DNA from: Paeniglutamicibacter gangotriensis Lz1y
Lineage (GTDB): Bacteria; Actinomycetota; Actinomycetes; Actinomycetales; Micrococcaceae
Assembly (NCBI RefSeq): GCF_000348945.1
Contig: NZ_AOCK01000010.1
Span: forward strand, 141,214-205,213
Reading direction: 5' to 3'
Length of the DNA stretch: 64,000 nucleotides
The notes below the pieces were generated by a model. The model was given only the letters and a program-made list of their open reading frames with translations. It made no database searches and had not been told where the DNA came from. Shown in pieces: positions 17,925 through 26,246 of the stretch. The position numbers and the translations under genes are program-made. Numbering within the stretch: the stretch's first letter is position 1; each line of letters begins with the position of its first letter.

Positions 17925-18833
17925 ATGAATGGCGCCGGATACACCGAAGAAACAATGACCAACGTCCGTGCCGAGCGGGTGCGAGAAGTAGCCAGACTTG
18001 GCACACGTACCGGACGCAGCAAGGCCGGAGAATTCCTGGCCGAGGGCCCGCAAGCGGTTCGCGAGGCCATGCGCCTGCATCTGACTCACCTCGAGGAGTC
18101 CAAAGCCCCGGTCGTCGGTGCGTTGTACGCCACCGAGGACTGCCTGGACCGGTACCCGGAATTCGAAGAAATGGCCGATAAAGCCCCGGGTCTGCTCACC
18201 CGTCTGGTCAGCCCAGAGGTGCTGGCAGCCATGGCCGATACCGTCACGCCCCAGGGCATCGTGGCCGTCTGCCCGCTCCCCGAAACCAGCCTCGAAGATC
18301 TCGCTGCCACCCGGCCGAAACTCGTAGCCGTCCTGTGCCGCATCCAGGACCCAGGAAATGCCGGAACGATCCTCCGCGCCGCGGACGCCGCCGGCGCCGA
18401 TGCGCTCGTACTCACCAGCGGCAGCGTCGATATCTACAACCCCAAGGCCGTGCGCTCCACCGTGGGGTCGATTTTCCACCTGCCAATCATCACCAACGCC
18501 GACCTGGGCGAAACCCTGGCCCTGTTTAAATCCCAGGGCGCAACGATCCTGGCCGCCGACGGATACGGGGCCGCGGACCTAGATAAACTCCAGGACGTCA
18601 GCGCCGCACGGCGGGCCGGGAGCACCACGGCGCCCGAGGCCGGCCAACCGATGCTGGAGGAGCCCACTATCTGGCTGTTCGGCAACGAGGGAGAGGGTCT
18701 GGACGAGACCGAACTGGCGGGTGCCGACCACCGGGTCGCTGTTCCGCTCTATGGGATCGCCGAATCGTTGAACGTCGCAACCGCTGCCACAGTCTGCCTT
18801 TACGCTTCGGCACGCGCCCAACGTCGTAGCTAG
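17925..18833 (+). CDS. TrmH-family RNA 2'-O-methyltransferase
   Basis: A SPOUT-class enzyme that methylates a ribose 2'-OH in rRNA or tRNA using SAM. The three SpoU motifs are present: QDPGNAGTILRAADAAGAD (motif 1), WLFGNEGEGL (motif 2) and VPLYGIAESLNVATAATV (motif 3, the trefoil-knot SAM site). The N-terminal 110 residues form an L30e-like substrate-binding domain (EFLAEGPQAVREA). The exact nucleotide target is unknown, and placement beside rplT and pheS is typical in actinobacteria. The ATG at 17925 is favoured by the -10 spacing, with 17955 as an alternative. Confidence 0.92.
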   Translation: MNGAGYTEETMTNVRAERVREVARLGTRTGRSKAGEFLAEGPQAVREAMRLHLTHLEESKAPVVGALYATEDCLDRYPEFEEMADKAPGLLTRLVSPEVLAAMADTVTPQGIVAVCPLPETSLEDLAATRPKLVAVLCRIQDPGNAGTILRAADAAGADALVLTSGSVDIYNPKAVRSTVGSIFHLPIITNADLGETLALFKSQGATILAADGYGAADLDKLQDVSAARRAGSTTAPEAGQPMLEEPTIWLFGNEGEGLDETELAGADHRVAVPLYGIAESLNVATAATVCLYASARAQRRS

Positions 18834-19002
18834 ACACTCCCGCTGTGGCCTGCACCGGGACAAAATACCCGTGCCCTAGGATTAGGGAACGTAGTTGTGC
18901 GCCGCGGGGATGAACCCCGGTGGCACCCTGCGGATGACAGCGTCGCACGAGCCTTTGCACGGGCGGACCAGATATTTGACCGAGAAGAAAGCGGGGCCCG
19001 CA

Positions 19003-19950
19003 ATGGCGGCATCCGGCGGAACAAAAGCGGTGGTTGCCGCACTGGCGGCCAACCTGACCATTGCGGTATTCAAGTTTGTGGCCTGGGCGATGACGGCCTC
19101 GTCCTCCATGCTTGCCGAAGCCATCCACTCGGTGGCCGACTCGGGAAACCAGGTGCTGCTGTTGGTGGGTGGCAAAAAAGCCCGCCGCGAAGCAGACGCG
19201 GAGCATCCCTTCGGATATGGGCGTGAACGCTACGTGTATTCGTTCATCGTTTCCATTGTCCTTTTCAGCGTCGGTGGGCTCTTCGCCCTGTACGAGGCCT
19301 GGCAGAAGTTCCAGCACCCGCACGGCATTGAAGGCAAATGGTGGTGGGTTCCGCTGGCGGTGCTGATCGGTGCGATCATCGCCGAGTCCTTCTCCTTCCG
19401 CACGGCCATCATCGAATCGAACTTGGTGCGCGGGACGCAGTCGTGGCCAAAGTTCGTCAAGACCGCCAAGGCCCCGGAACTGCCGGTGATCCTGCTTGAG
19501 GACCTCGGGGCACTTATCGGGCTCGTCCTGGCCCTGTGCGGTGTCAGCCTCACCCTGCTCACCGGAAACGGCATCTGGGACGCCGCCGGAACCGCCTGCA
19601 TTGGTCTGCTGCTGGTGGCCATCGCCATCGTGCTGGCAGTGGAAACCAAATCGTTGTTGCTGGGGGAGTCAGCAACTGCCGAACACGTCAAACTGATTTC
19701 CGCGGCCATCACCGTCAAGGGCGCGAAACTGATCCACCTCAAGACCTTGCACCTGGGGCCAGAAGAAATCCTGGTCGCCGCCAAGGTCTCGGTGCCCCAG
19801 GACGCCACAGGCGCCCAGATCGCCGACGCCATCGGTGACGCGGAAGCACGCATTCGTGCCGCTGTTCCGCTCAAGTGCGTGATCTACATTGAGCCCGACA
19901 TCTTCGGTGCTGTCGACAAAGCCGCGGCCCACACCACTGAGCGGGCGTAA
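19003..19950 (+). CDS. Cation diffusion facilitator family transporter
   Basis: A CDF-family metal/proton antiporter of about 315 aa. The N-terminal membrane domain starts at TKAVVAALAANLTIAVFKF and contains AEAIHSVADSGNQ, corresponding to the metal-binding helix, and the signature HPFGYGRERYVYSF. The second site lies around LLEDLGALIGL. The C-terminal cytoplasmic domain ends with VYIEPDI-type sequence. Zn, Fe or Mn are the usual substrates and cannot be distinguished here. The start is uncertain: the frame is open from 18895 (TTG), with ATGs at 18910 and 18934. The ATG at 19003 matches the usual N-terminus. Confidence 0.87.
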   Translation: MAASGGTKAVVAALAANLTIAVFKFVAWAMTASSSMLAEAIHSVADSGNQVLLLVGGKKARREADAEHPFGYGRERYVYSFIVSIVLFSVGGLFALYEAWQKFQHPHGIEGKWWWVPLAVLIGAIIAESFSFRTAIIESNLVRGTQSWPKFVKTAKAPELPVILLEDLGALIGLVLALCGVSLTLLTGNGIWDAAGTACIGLLLVAIAIVLAVETKSLLLGESATAEHVKLISAAITVKGAKLIHLKTLHLGPEEILVAAKVSVPQDATGAQIADAIGDAEARIRAAVPLKCVIYIEPDIFGAVDKAAAHTTERA

Positions 19951-19955
19951 GCCCC

Positions 19956-20390
19956 ATGGCCTACAAGCAGATCGTCGCCGCAGCAATCCTTGATTCGCTC
20001 AGTCACCCGCGTAAACTCCTGGCCGCCAGACGCACCTCGCCGCCTGCTTTGGCCGGGCTCTGGGAATTTCCCGGAGGCAAGCTCGAATCAGGAGAAAGCT
20101 GTGAGGCGGGGGTGGCCCGCGAACTCGTCGAAGAACTTGGCGTCGAGGTGATGCTGGGGACCGAGGTTTTTGGGCCGGAGCCCGAAGGCTGGGTGCTGAA
20201 CGAGCACGCCGCGATGCGCGTGTGGTTCGCCGAAATCACCGACGGCACCCCAGACACCTTGGAAGATCACGACCAGTTGGCCTGGGTGGAACTTGACGCC
20301 GAGTCGCTCAAGGCCCTGGACTGGATCCCGGCCGACCTGCCAATCGTGCACGCGGTACTCGCTGACACTTTGGCAGGAGCCACTCGTTGA
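19956..20390 (+). CDS. NUDIX hydrolase, MutT-like
   Basis: The 144-aa protein carries a complete Nudix box, GGKLESGESCEAGVARELVEELG, described here by its pattern G-x5-E-x7-R-E-L-x-E-E-L-G. The preceding AGLWEFPGG and short length fit the (d)CTP/8-oxo-dGTP pyrophosphatase branch that cleans the nucleotide pool. It begins 5 nt after the CDF gene stop, and its own stop overlaps the pcp start by 4 nt, so these three genes are probably one operon. Confidence 0.88.
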   Translation: MAYKQIVAAAILDSLSHPRKLLAARRTSPPALAGLWEFPGGKLESGESCEAGVARELVEELGVEVMLGTEVFGPEPEGWVLNEHAAMRVWFAEITDGTPDTLEDHDQLAWVELDAESLKALDWIPADLPIVHAVLADTLAGATR

Positions 20391-21019
20391 TCCTGCTCAC
20401 GGGCTTCGAACCCTTTGGAGGGGCGGATTTTAATCCGTCCCAGGCCATCGCGGAACGGGCAGCTGACATTCTTCGCCGACAGGGCCACCAGGTGATTACC
20501 GCCGAACTACCCTGTGTTTTTGCTACGGCACCTGCAACGTTGGCAGTCTTGCTCGAGCGGTGGCGCCCCCGTGTGGCCATCGGTCTGGGACTGGCAGGTG
20601 GCAGGAAGGGCCTCGGCCTGGAGAAAGTCGCCATCAACCATATCGATGCGCGCATCGCGGATAACGCAGGGCAGCAACCGATCGATGTGCCGGTGCGCGA
20701 GGACGGTGCCAACGCCTATTTCTCCACGCTGCCGCTGAAGGCGTCCCTGCAGGCTCTCGGCGAACCCGTGGATGGAAGCACCCCAGTGGATGCCGCGATT
20801 TCCTATACGGCCGGAAGCTTTGTCTGCAACCAGGTCTTCTATGAACTCATGCACCACCTCGGTGATGTCCCCGAGACTCGAGCCGGATTCATCCACGTGC
20901 CCTCGATGGAGGCCACGGATCCGCAGATGGAAGATCTGTCCGGGGCGGTCGCCACCGTGGCACGGTTGGCCTTGGATAACGTGGCCGAACCTCTTTACAG
21001 TGCCGGGACCGAATTCTAG
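20387..21019 (+). CDS. pcp: Pyroglutamyl-peptidase I
   Basis: A cysteine peptidase that removes N-terminal pyroglutamate. The catalytic triad is visible as Glu in GLGLEKVAIN, Cys in AGSFVCNQVFYE and His in GFIHVPSME. The N-terminal LLTGFEPFGGADFNPS is the family signature. Length is 210 aa, as expected. The TTG start at 20387 overlaps the upstream stop (TTGA). The 3' end overlaps the convergent SIMPL gene by 4 nt. Confidence 0.93.
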   Translation: MILLTGFEPFGGADFNPSQAIAERAADILRRQGHQVITAELPCVFATAPATLAVLLERWRPRVAIGLGLAGGRKGLGLEKVAINHIDARIADNAGQQPIDVPVREDGANAYFSTLPLKASLQALGEPVDGSTPVDAAISYTAGSFVCNQVFYELMHHLGDVPETRAGFIHVPSMEATDPQMEDLSGAVATVARLALDNVAEPLYSAGTEF

Positions 21020-21672
21020 GAACCTGGCTGCTGGGCGGTCTCGAGGGGCACCAACCGCCATGTCACCTCGAGGCGCACCGTGTGGGTCTGCTTCCCGGCC
21101 ACCACCGGCATGGACGAAGAAGCCATGGTCGTAGCTTTGACCCGTGTCAACGGGAAGGCCGGGGCCTCGGCCAACTCACGTATTCGTTGGACTGTGCCAA
21201 GTCGGGTCCCGGATAGCTGCGCCAGCTGCTCGGCCGTAGAGCGGGCATCGGCAAAGGCCGCGTCGCGGGCGTCCACCAGCACCGGTGCAGGATCCGATAC
21301 CTCGGCGCGCAAGGAATGGATGCGTAGCGTGTCCCCGCCGGCCGCAACGGCCGCTTCGAGAACTGCGGGAACCGAATCCACCGCAAGCCCCACGGCCTCC
21401 ACGGTGGTTTCCGCGTCATAGCCGGCAAACCCCGACTCTTCGTTGCGCCAAGTGCTGCGGGCGGCAAGAGTGATTCCGGTGGTGGACAGCTCGGCGGTCG
21501 GCGCCGTACTTCCCACCGCGGCAATAACATCCCTGGCCGCGTCCGAGGCACGCGCAAATGCAGAGGCGCCCTGCAGATGGTGCCCTTGGAGGGTAAACGA
21601 AATGTTCATGACATCCGGGACGGCCCAGCTGCTTCCGGTCCCGGGCACGGTGATTCTTGGTGTCTTGCTCAT
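21016..21672 (-). CDS. SIMPL domain-containing protein (DUF541)
   Basis: A 218-aa protein with the SIMPL fold: an N-terminal ITVPGTGSSWAVPDVMNISFTLQG strand pair, a long helix-rich middle with AAVAAGGDTLRIHSLRAEVSDP, and a C-terminal THTVRLEVTWRL strand. No signal peptide is evident, so it is probably cytosolic. The molecular role of SIMPL proteins is poorly defined. It overlaps the upstream HExxH-type gene by 4 nt and is co-transcribed with it. Confidence 0.85.
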   Translation of the reverse strand: MSKTPRITVPGTGSSWAVPDVMNISFTLQGHHLQGASAFARASDAARDVIAAVGSTAPTAELSTTGITLAARSTWRNEESGFAGYDAETTVEAVGLAVDSVPAVLEAAVAAGGDTLRIHSLRAEVSDPAPVLVDARDAAFADARSTAEQLAQLSGTRLGTVQRIRELAEAPAFPLTRVKATTMASSSMPVVAGKQTHTVRLEVTWRLVPLETAQQPGS

Positions 21673-22172
21673 GCGTGGATGCCTCCTGCGGGTGGGACGG
21701 GTTTCGGAGTGCTACCGGAGCGCAAGCTGCGTCGGATGCCCGCGGCGAGTACCGGGCCCAGCCTGCGGAAAGGGCGTTCAAGGTAGCCGCCGGCCTGCAG
21801 GCCGGCGGCACGTTCAAAGATGTTTCGAGAGGCCGGATCCGAGGTGCGCAACCAGGAATACCCGGCGGCGGCGAAATACAATGGTAGGAACGGTAACCCG
21901 AGGCACAACGCATATTGCGTGCAGTGCTTTTCCTCGTGGGCCAGTAACACGGGGTCGGGCTCCTGGACGCTGAGATACTCGCGGAAGAAGACCACGTTTC
22001 CCACGGTGAAGGCGCCGGCATGGGGCAGCTTCGGGGTGTAGTTCCGTGCCCAGAAGATTCCACGTTCCCCTCGAGACAGCGGCGAACCTGCGACGTTTGC
22101 CAAGGCCAGACCGGCGAGGGTGGATAGATTCAGCCAGTTGGCGAGCTCGCGGGTACGCTGCCAGGTCTCCAT
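21669..22172 (-). CDS. Membrane-associated protein with an HEEKH motif, unknown function
   Basis: A 167-aa protein not assigned to a family. A central HEEKH (H79-H83, in LLAHEEKHCTQYAL) fits the HExxH zinc-peptidase pattern and is followed by a hydrophobic stretch (LGLPFLPLYFAAAG). The N-terminal half has another mildly hydrophobic helix (LSTLAGLALANVAG), and the C-terminus is Arg/Pro-rich. The ATG at 22172 is chosen because a GGGGAAG site and a TACACT hexamer precede it. The frame is open 27 codons further up. It is coupled to the SIMPL gene by a 4-nt overlap. Peptidase activity is a guess from the motif only. Confidence 0.7.
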   Translation of the reverse strand: METWQRTRELANWLNLSTLAGLALANVAGSPLSRGERGIFWARNYTPKLPHAGAFTVGNVVFFREYLSVQEPDPVLLAHEEKHCTQYALCLGLPFLPLYFAAAGYSWLRTSDPASRNIFERAAGLQAGGYLERPFRRLGPVLAAGIRRSLRSGSTPKPVPPAGGIHA

Positions 22173-22320
22173 GCTTCCCCAGTGTATCCACCCGAAGCAA
22201 CGCTGCGGCAGGGGGGCCGTCAGAGTGCTGAATTCTTGGGGTAGCCACGTCAACCATTAGGGTTGGAAGCTGAACCGGGGCCTCGTTGCCGAGAGTTGCC
22301 CCGCATGCTGAGGAGATTTG

Positions 22321-22977
22321 ATGAAGAAGACCCTATCCGTCATTGGTGTCATGGTGGCATTGGTGTTGAGCCTGACCGGCTGCATGAAGATGGATGTGGA
22401 TCTGGTGGTTGAAAGCCCGGAAAAAGCCTCCATGGACATGGTCATGGCCTTTGATACCAAGGCCGTCGGCGATGCCAGCGTCGCAGACCTCCTGAAGCAG
22501 ATGGGCACCAGCGAGGAAAAGCTCTTTGAGAACTTCCCCGAGGACGCACAGAAGAGCCCCTATGAAAAAGACGGATACAAGGGCTACACCTTCAGTGTCC
22601 AGGACAGGTCGCTGACCGACATGGGCGACATCTCCGGGGAACTTGGCTCGAAGGTCAATATCGACTTCACCGATGGGCAGTACCACTTCGCTGGCCAAGG
22701 CCTTTCCGGTGGCGACACCTCGACCATGAACGAATCCACGATGACGGTGAGCTTCCCCGGTGAAGTGGTCTCCGCCAGCAAGGGCGCGACCATCGAGGGC
22801 AATACCGTCAGCTTCGACATGCTCAAGACCCAAGGCGCGATGACGGCGGTAGCCAACCCGAAGGACAACACCACGTTGTACCTGTCCTTTGGCATGGGCG
22901 GTCTGGCACTGCTCGGAGCCATCATCGGGGTGTCCCTGATGCGCCGCCCCGAGACGGACTCGCAGCTACACGCTTAG
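22321..22977 (+). CDS. LppM-like lipoprotein
   Basis: A 218-aa envelope protein. It begins with a lipoprotein signal peptide whose lipobox is LSLTGC (Cys about residue 21), followed by MKMDVDLVV, the characteristic start of LppM/DUF3153 domains. A C-terminal transmembrane segment (LYLSFGMGGLALLGAIIGVSL) and a short charged tail complete the family layout. In mycobacteria LppM acts at the cell envelope and affects host interaction. Here the role is unknown. A GAGGAGA site precedes the ATG. Confidence 0.82.
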   Translation: MKKTLSVIGVMVALVLSLTGCMKMDVDLVVESPEKASMDMVMAFDTKAVGDASVADLLKQMGTSEEKLFENFPEDAQKSPYEKDGYKGYTFSVQDRSLTDMGDISGELGSKVNIDFTDGQYHFAGQGLSGGDTSTMNESTMTVSFPGEVVSASKGATIEGNTVSFDMLKTQGAMTAVANPKDNTTLYLSFGMGGLALLGAIIGVSLMRRPETDSQLHA

Positions 22978-23027
22978 AGATTCTTCACGAGGCCGTCGGT
23001 TACTTCGGCGGCCGACAGAAAACCAAC

Positions 23028-23071
23028 AAGGGGACCTTGCGCCGAGAAATTTCTCGGCGCAAGGTCCCCTT
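23028..23071. terminator. 44-nt perfect palindrome, convergent terminator
   Basis: Two 22-nt arms are exact reverse complements (23028-23049 with 23050-23071), between the LppM-like gene and the convergent PBP gene. There is no U-tract on either side. Confidence 0.75.
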
Positions 23072-23090
23072 TGGTGCTTGCGGGGGAGGA

Positions 23091-25001
23091 TCAGCCCTGT
23101 GTGGCGTCGGTGAGGAACTTGCCCACGATCGGGCCTGCGGTCTGCGCGCCTCCGCTGCCGTCGGCGACAAACACCGCCACGGCAAGATCTCCCTGGGCCG
23201 CGATCGACCAGGCGTGGGCGTTGCGCTCGCCATCATATTCAGCGGTGCCGCTCTTGCCGATGACCTTGGGACCGGGGATGTCGCGAAGTTCCTTGAGCGT
23301 GCCGTGGTCCACAACCCCGGCCATCATCGATGCCAGGTCCTTGGCCTCGTCGGCGGTCAGTGGATTCTTAGGTTTCGGGGCAGCATCGGGCTTGGGATCA
23401 TCGATCAGGTGCGGGGTGACGGTGCCGCCGTTCTGGATGGAAGCCGCGACGGTGGCCATGCCCAGCGCGGAGGACTGCACGATGCCCTGACCGATGCCGT
23501 TGGCTGCCAGTTCGGTGCCGGAGGAATCATCCGGGACCGAGCCAAGGAACGATCCGGCTCCGGTCGAGGGGCTCAGATTCAGCCCCAGGGCTGCCGCCGC
23601 GTCGGCCAGTGCCGGGGACTTGGCATCGGCGGCACCCTTTAGGAAGACGGTGTTGCAGGACTGCGCGAGTGCTTCGGAGAGCTGGATCTCGCCCAAGGCC
23701 GAGGCAGGGTAGCCGTCGTAGTTCTTGAATTCCTTGCCGTCCACCGTCATGGTGGCAGGGCAAGCGACGGAAGTCTTGGGGGTATCCCCGTTGCGGAGCA
23801 TCGCCAACGCGGTGATCACCTTGAAGGTGGAACCCGGGGCGTACTTACCCAGCATGGCGGTGTTCTGCGCGTTGTCCTCGGGGCCGGACGCCGCGGCGAG
23901 GATCGCCCCGTCCGAAGGCCGAACCGCCACCAAGGCGGCATCAGAGTCCGACTCAGCTACTAGCGACTCGGCAAGCTGTTGCATGTCGCGATCCAGCGTG
24001 GTGACCAGGTTCTTTCCATCCACCGCGTCCTGGCTTGCCAACGTGGAGAGAACATTTTTGTCCTGGTCATAGATGTTGATGCTGTAACCCTTGGTCCCGG
24101 CCAGCCGGTCTTGGTACGACTTTTGCAAACCCGAGAGCCCGACCTGGTCCCCGGCGTTGACGGTGCCCTTGGAATTGGCCACGATCTCCGCGGTGGCCTC
24201 TCCCACTGAGCCCAGAATGGCCCGGGCAAAGGTGCGTGTGGGAGCCAATGGCAAGGTGGCCGGTTGGGCCAGCACCCCGGGGATCGCGTCAAGTTCCTCA
24301 TCGGTCACGGTGCGATCGATGTCATCGCGCAGCGTGATGGCAACGACGAAGGCCCGCTCGCCTCCGGCTACCACCCGCGCGGCGTAGGGCTCAGGGTCAA
24401 TCTCAAGCAGTTTGGCCAGGGCCTTGGCCGATGACTCCCACTCGGATTCCTCCACTGCTTCCTTATTGATTCCGATGCGCAGCACCGGCCGATCGGTCAC
24501 CAGGGCAGCCTTGCTGTCCCCGATGATGTCCCCGCGTGCCGAGCCGCTGGTGCGCTTGGCCACGTATTGGCCGGCTTCCAGCTCCGGTACTGCGATGGAG
24601 GGGGAGTAGCGTACGGCCCAGGTATCGGCCTGCTCATCCAGCTCGAGGATAGCGGTGGTGGTGTAGGTCCAGTCGGTGTCGGTGGAATCAATGTCCCAGA
24701 CCGTGGAATAGGTGGCAGTCGCGGTCTGGGGATCGGCCGAGTCCTCGTCCTCGCTGACCGAGTCCAGGGTGACGCTGCGCTTGATGGATTCCATGGGGGC
24801 CAGCGCCGTGGCTAATTCGGCGGTAGCACTGGCGGCATCGGTCCCTGCCAGCGGGACCGCGGACAGGTCTACGTCCTGCAGGGAGGTGGCCAGCAGGGTG
24901 GCGGTGGCCTCGGGGGATGGCGGTGCCGAACAGGCGCTGAGGGAGCCTGCCATCAGCAGCGCGGCGGCGGGCAGGGCGAAGGTACGAAGGGCTCGTGACA
25001 T
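23091..25001 (-). CDS. Class B penicillin-binding protein with MecA-like N-terminal domain
   Basis: A D,D-transpeptidase that cross-links peptidoglycan outside the membrane. The 636-aa protein begins with a lipoprotein-type signal (lipobox SLSAC, C24). Residues 28-150 resemble the NTF2-like MecA_N domain, followed by a PBP dimer domain and the transpeptidase domain. The catalytic motifs are STFK (391-394), SCN (448-450) and KSGT (583-586). PBPs with this layout include PBP2a of Staphylococcus and low-affinity PBPs of enterococci, but homologues are ordinary housekeeping proteins in actinobacteria, so resistance is not implied. The ATG at 25001 starts the signal peptide. It is divergent from pheS. 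Confidence 0.9.
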   Translation of the reverse strand: MSRALRTFALPAAALLMAGSLSACSAPPSPEATATLLATSLQDVDLSAVPLAGTDAASATAELATALAPMESIKRSVTLDSVSEDEDSADPQTATATYSTVWDIDSTDTDWTYTTTAILELDEQADTWAVRYSPSIAVPELEAGQYVAKRTSGSARGDIIGDSKAALVTDRPVLRIGINKEAVEESEWESSAKALAKLLEIDPEPYAARVVAGGERAFVVAITLRDDIDRTVTDEELDAIPGVLAQPATLPLAPTRTFARAILGSVGEATAEIVANSKGTVNAGDQVGLSGLQKSYQDRLAGTKGYSINIYDQDKNVLSTLASQDAVDGKNLVTTLDRDMQQLAESLVAESDSDAALVAVRPSDGAILAAASGPEDNAQNTAMLGKYAPGSTFKVITALAMLRNGDTPKTSVACPATMTVDGKEFKNYDGYPASALGEIQLSEALAQSCNTVFLKGAADAKSPALADAAAALGLNLSPSTGAGSFLGSVPDDSSGTELAANGIGQGIVQSSALGMATVAASIQNGGTVTPHLIDDPKPDAAPKPKNPLTADEAKDLASMMAGVVDHGTLKELRDIPGPKVIGKSGTAEYDGERNAHAWSIAAQGDLAVAVFVADGSGGAQTAGPIVGKFLTDATQG

Positions 25002-25097
25002 GAGATAACTATCGCCTAACCCGCTCCCGGCTGTCCACAAAGAGTAAGGGTCGTGACGCGGGTGCACCGCGATTCAGGGCTGGGCGAGATCAGCACC

Positions 25098-25103
25098 TAG
25101 AAT
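25098..25103 (+). promoter_or_regulatory. -10 element of pheST
   Basis: TAGAAT lies 51 nt before pheS, giving a short leader of about 45 nt. I see no T-box or Phe-rich leader peptide. Confidence 0.45.
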
Positions 25104-25154
25104 AGTGAGCAGAACCAGATACACAATCAACAGTGAAAAGGGCCGTAGAACCCC

Positions 25155-26243
25155 ATGTCTGAACCCACGAGTCCGGAAACGGCCGTCCTTGACGGCCTAG
25201 TGCCGGTCGTCCCGCACCCCACCGACGAGGTCGGCGTCAACGTCGCGGTACAAGCAGCGTTGGCGGCTTTTGCCGCCGCAGGCAACCTCGATGAGCTGAA
25301 GAGCGCACGTTTGGCCCACTCCGGGGAGAAGTCCCCGTTGTCGCTGGCCAACCGCGAGATCGGCCGCCTAGATAAGAGTGAGAAGGCTGTTGCCGGCAAG
25401 CTCATGGGCGCCTCCCGTGGACGGGTCAACAAGGCCCTGGCCGACCGCACCGCGGTGCTGGAGGCCGAGGACGCCGCACGGATCCTGGTTGAGGAAACCG
25501 TCGACGTGACGGCTGCCCCGCGCCGCCGCCGTGCCGGTGCCAGGCACCCGCTGTCCACCCTGCAGGACCGCGTCTCGGACATCTTCGTGGGCATGGGCTG
25601 GGAAATCGCCGAGGGCCCCGAGGTCGAATCCGAGTGGTTCAACTTCGACGCACTGAACTTCGCTCCGGATCACCCGGCGCGCGAAATGCAAGACACCTTC
25701 TTCATCGACCCGGTCGACTCGCATCTGCTGTTGCGCACCCACACCTCCCCGGTGCAGGTCCGCTCCATGCTCGAGCGCGAGGTGCCGATGTACGTGCTGT
25801 GCCCGGGACGGGTCTACCGCACCGACGAGCTCGACGCTACCCACACCCCGGTCTTCCACCAGTTCGAGGGTCTGGCCATCGACAAGAACCTGACCATGGC
25901 CGATTTGCGTGGCACCTTGGAGCACTTCGCCCGGCAGATGTTTGGCGACGATGCCTCCATCCGCCTGCGCCCCAACTTCTTCCCGTTCACCGAACCATCA
26001 GCAGAACTGGATATCTGGCACCCAGGTGCCAAGGGCGGTCCGCGCTGGATCGAGTGGGGCGGATGCGGCATGGTCAACCCCAACGTGTTGCGCGCCGCGG
26101 GCATCGACCCGGAGGAGTACTCCGGGTTCGCCTTCGGCATGGGCGTGGAGCGCACGCTCATGTTCCGCAACGAGGTCCCCGACATGCACGACATGATCGA
26201 GGGCGATATCCGCTTCAGCGAGCACTTCGGGATGGAGATCTAA
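25155..26243 (+). CDS. pheS: Phenylalanyl-tRNA synthetase alpha subunit
   Basis: The catalytic subunit of the alpha2-beta2 class II synthetase that charges tRNA-Phe. After an N-terminal coiled-coil arm (about residues 25-100), the catalytic core shows motif 2 around [16 protein letters not shown] and [10 protein letters not shown], and motif 3 in [16 protein letters not shown]. The 362-aa length is normal. pheT follows 3 nt downstream, so the subunits are co-transcribed. Confidence 0.98.
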   Translation: MSEPTSPETAVLDGLVPVVPHPTDEVGVNVAVQAALAAFAAAGNLDELKSARLAHSGEKSPLSLANREIGRLDKSEKAVAGKLMGASRGRVNKALADRTAVLEAEDAARILVEETVDVTAAPRRRRAGARHPLSTLQDRVSDIFVGMGWEIAEGPEVESEWFNFDALNFAPDHPAREMQDTFFIDPVDSHLLLRTHTSPVQVRSMLEREVPMYVLCPGRVYRTDELDATHTPVFHQFEGLAIDKNLTMADLRGTLEHFARQMFGDDASIRLRPNFFPFTEPSAELDIWHPGAKGGPRWIEWGGCGMVNPNVLRAAGIDPEEYSGFAFGMGVERTLMFRNEVPDMHDMIEGDIRFSEHFGMEI

Positions 26244-26246
26244 GTT

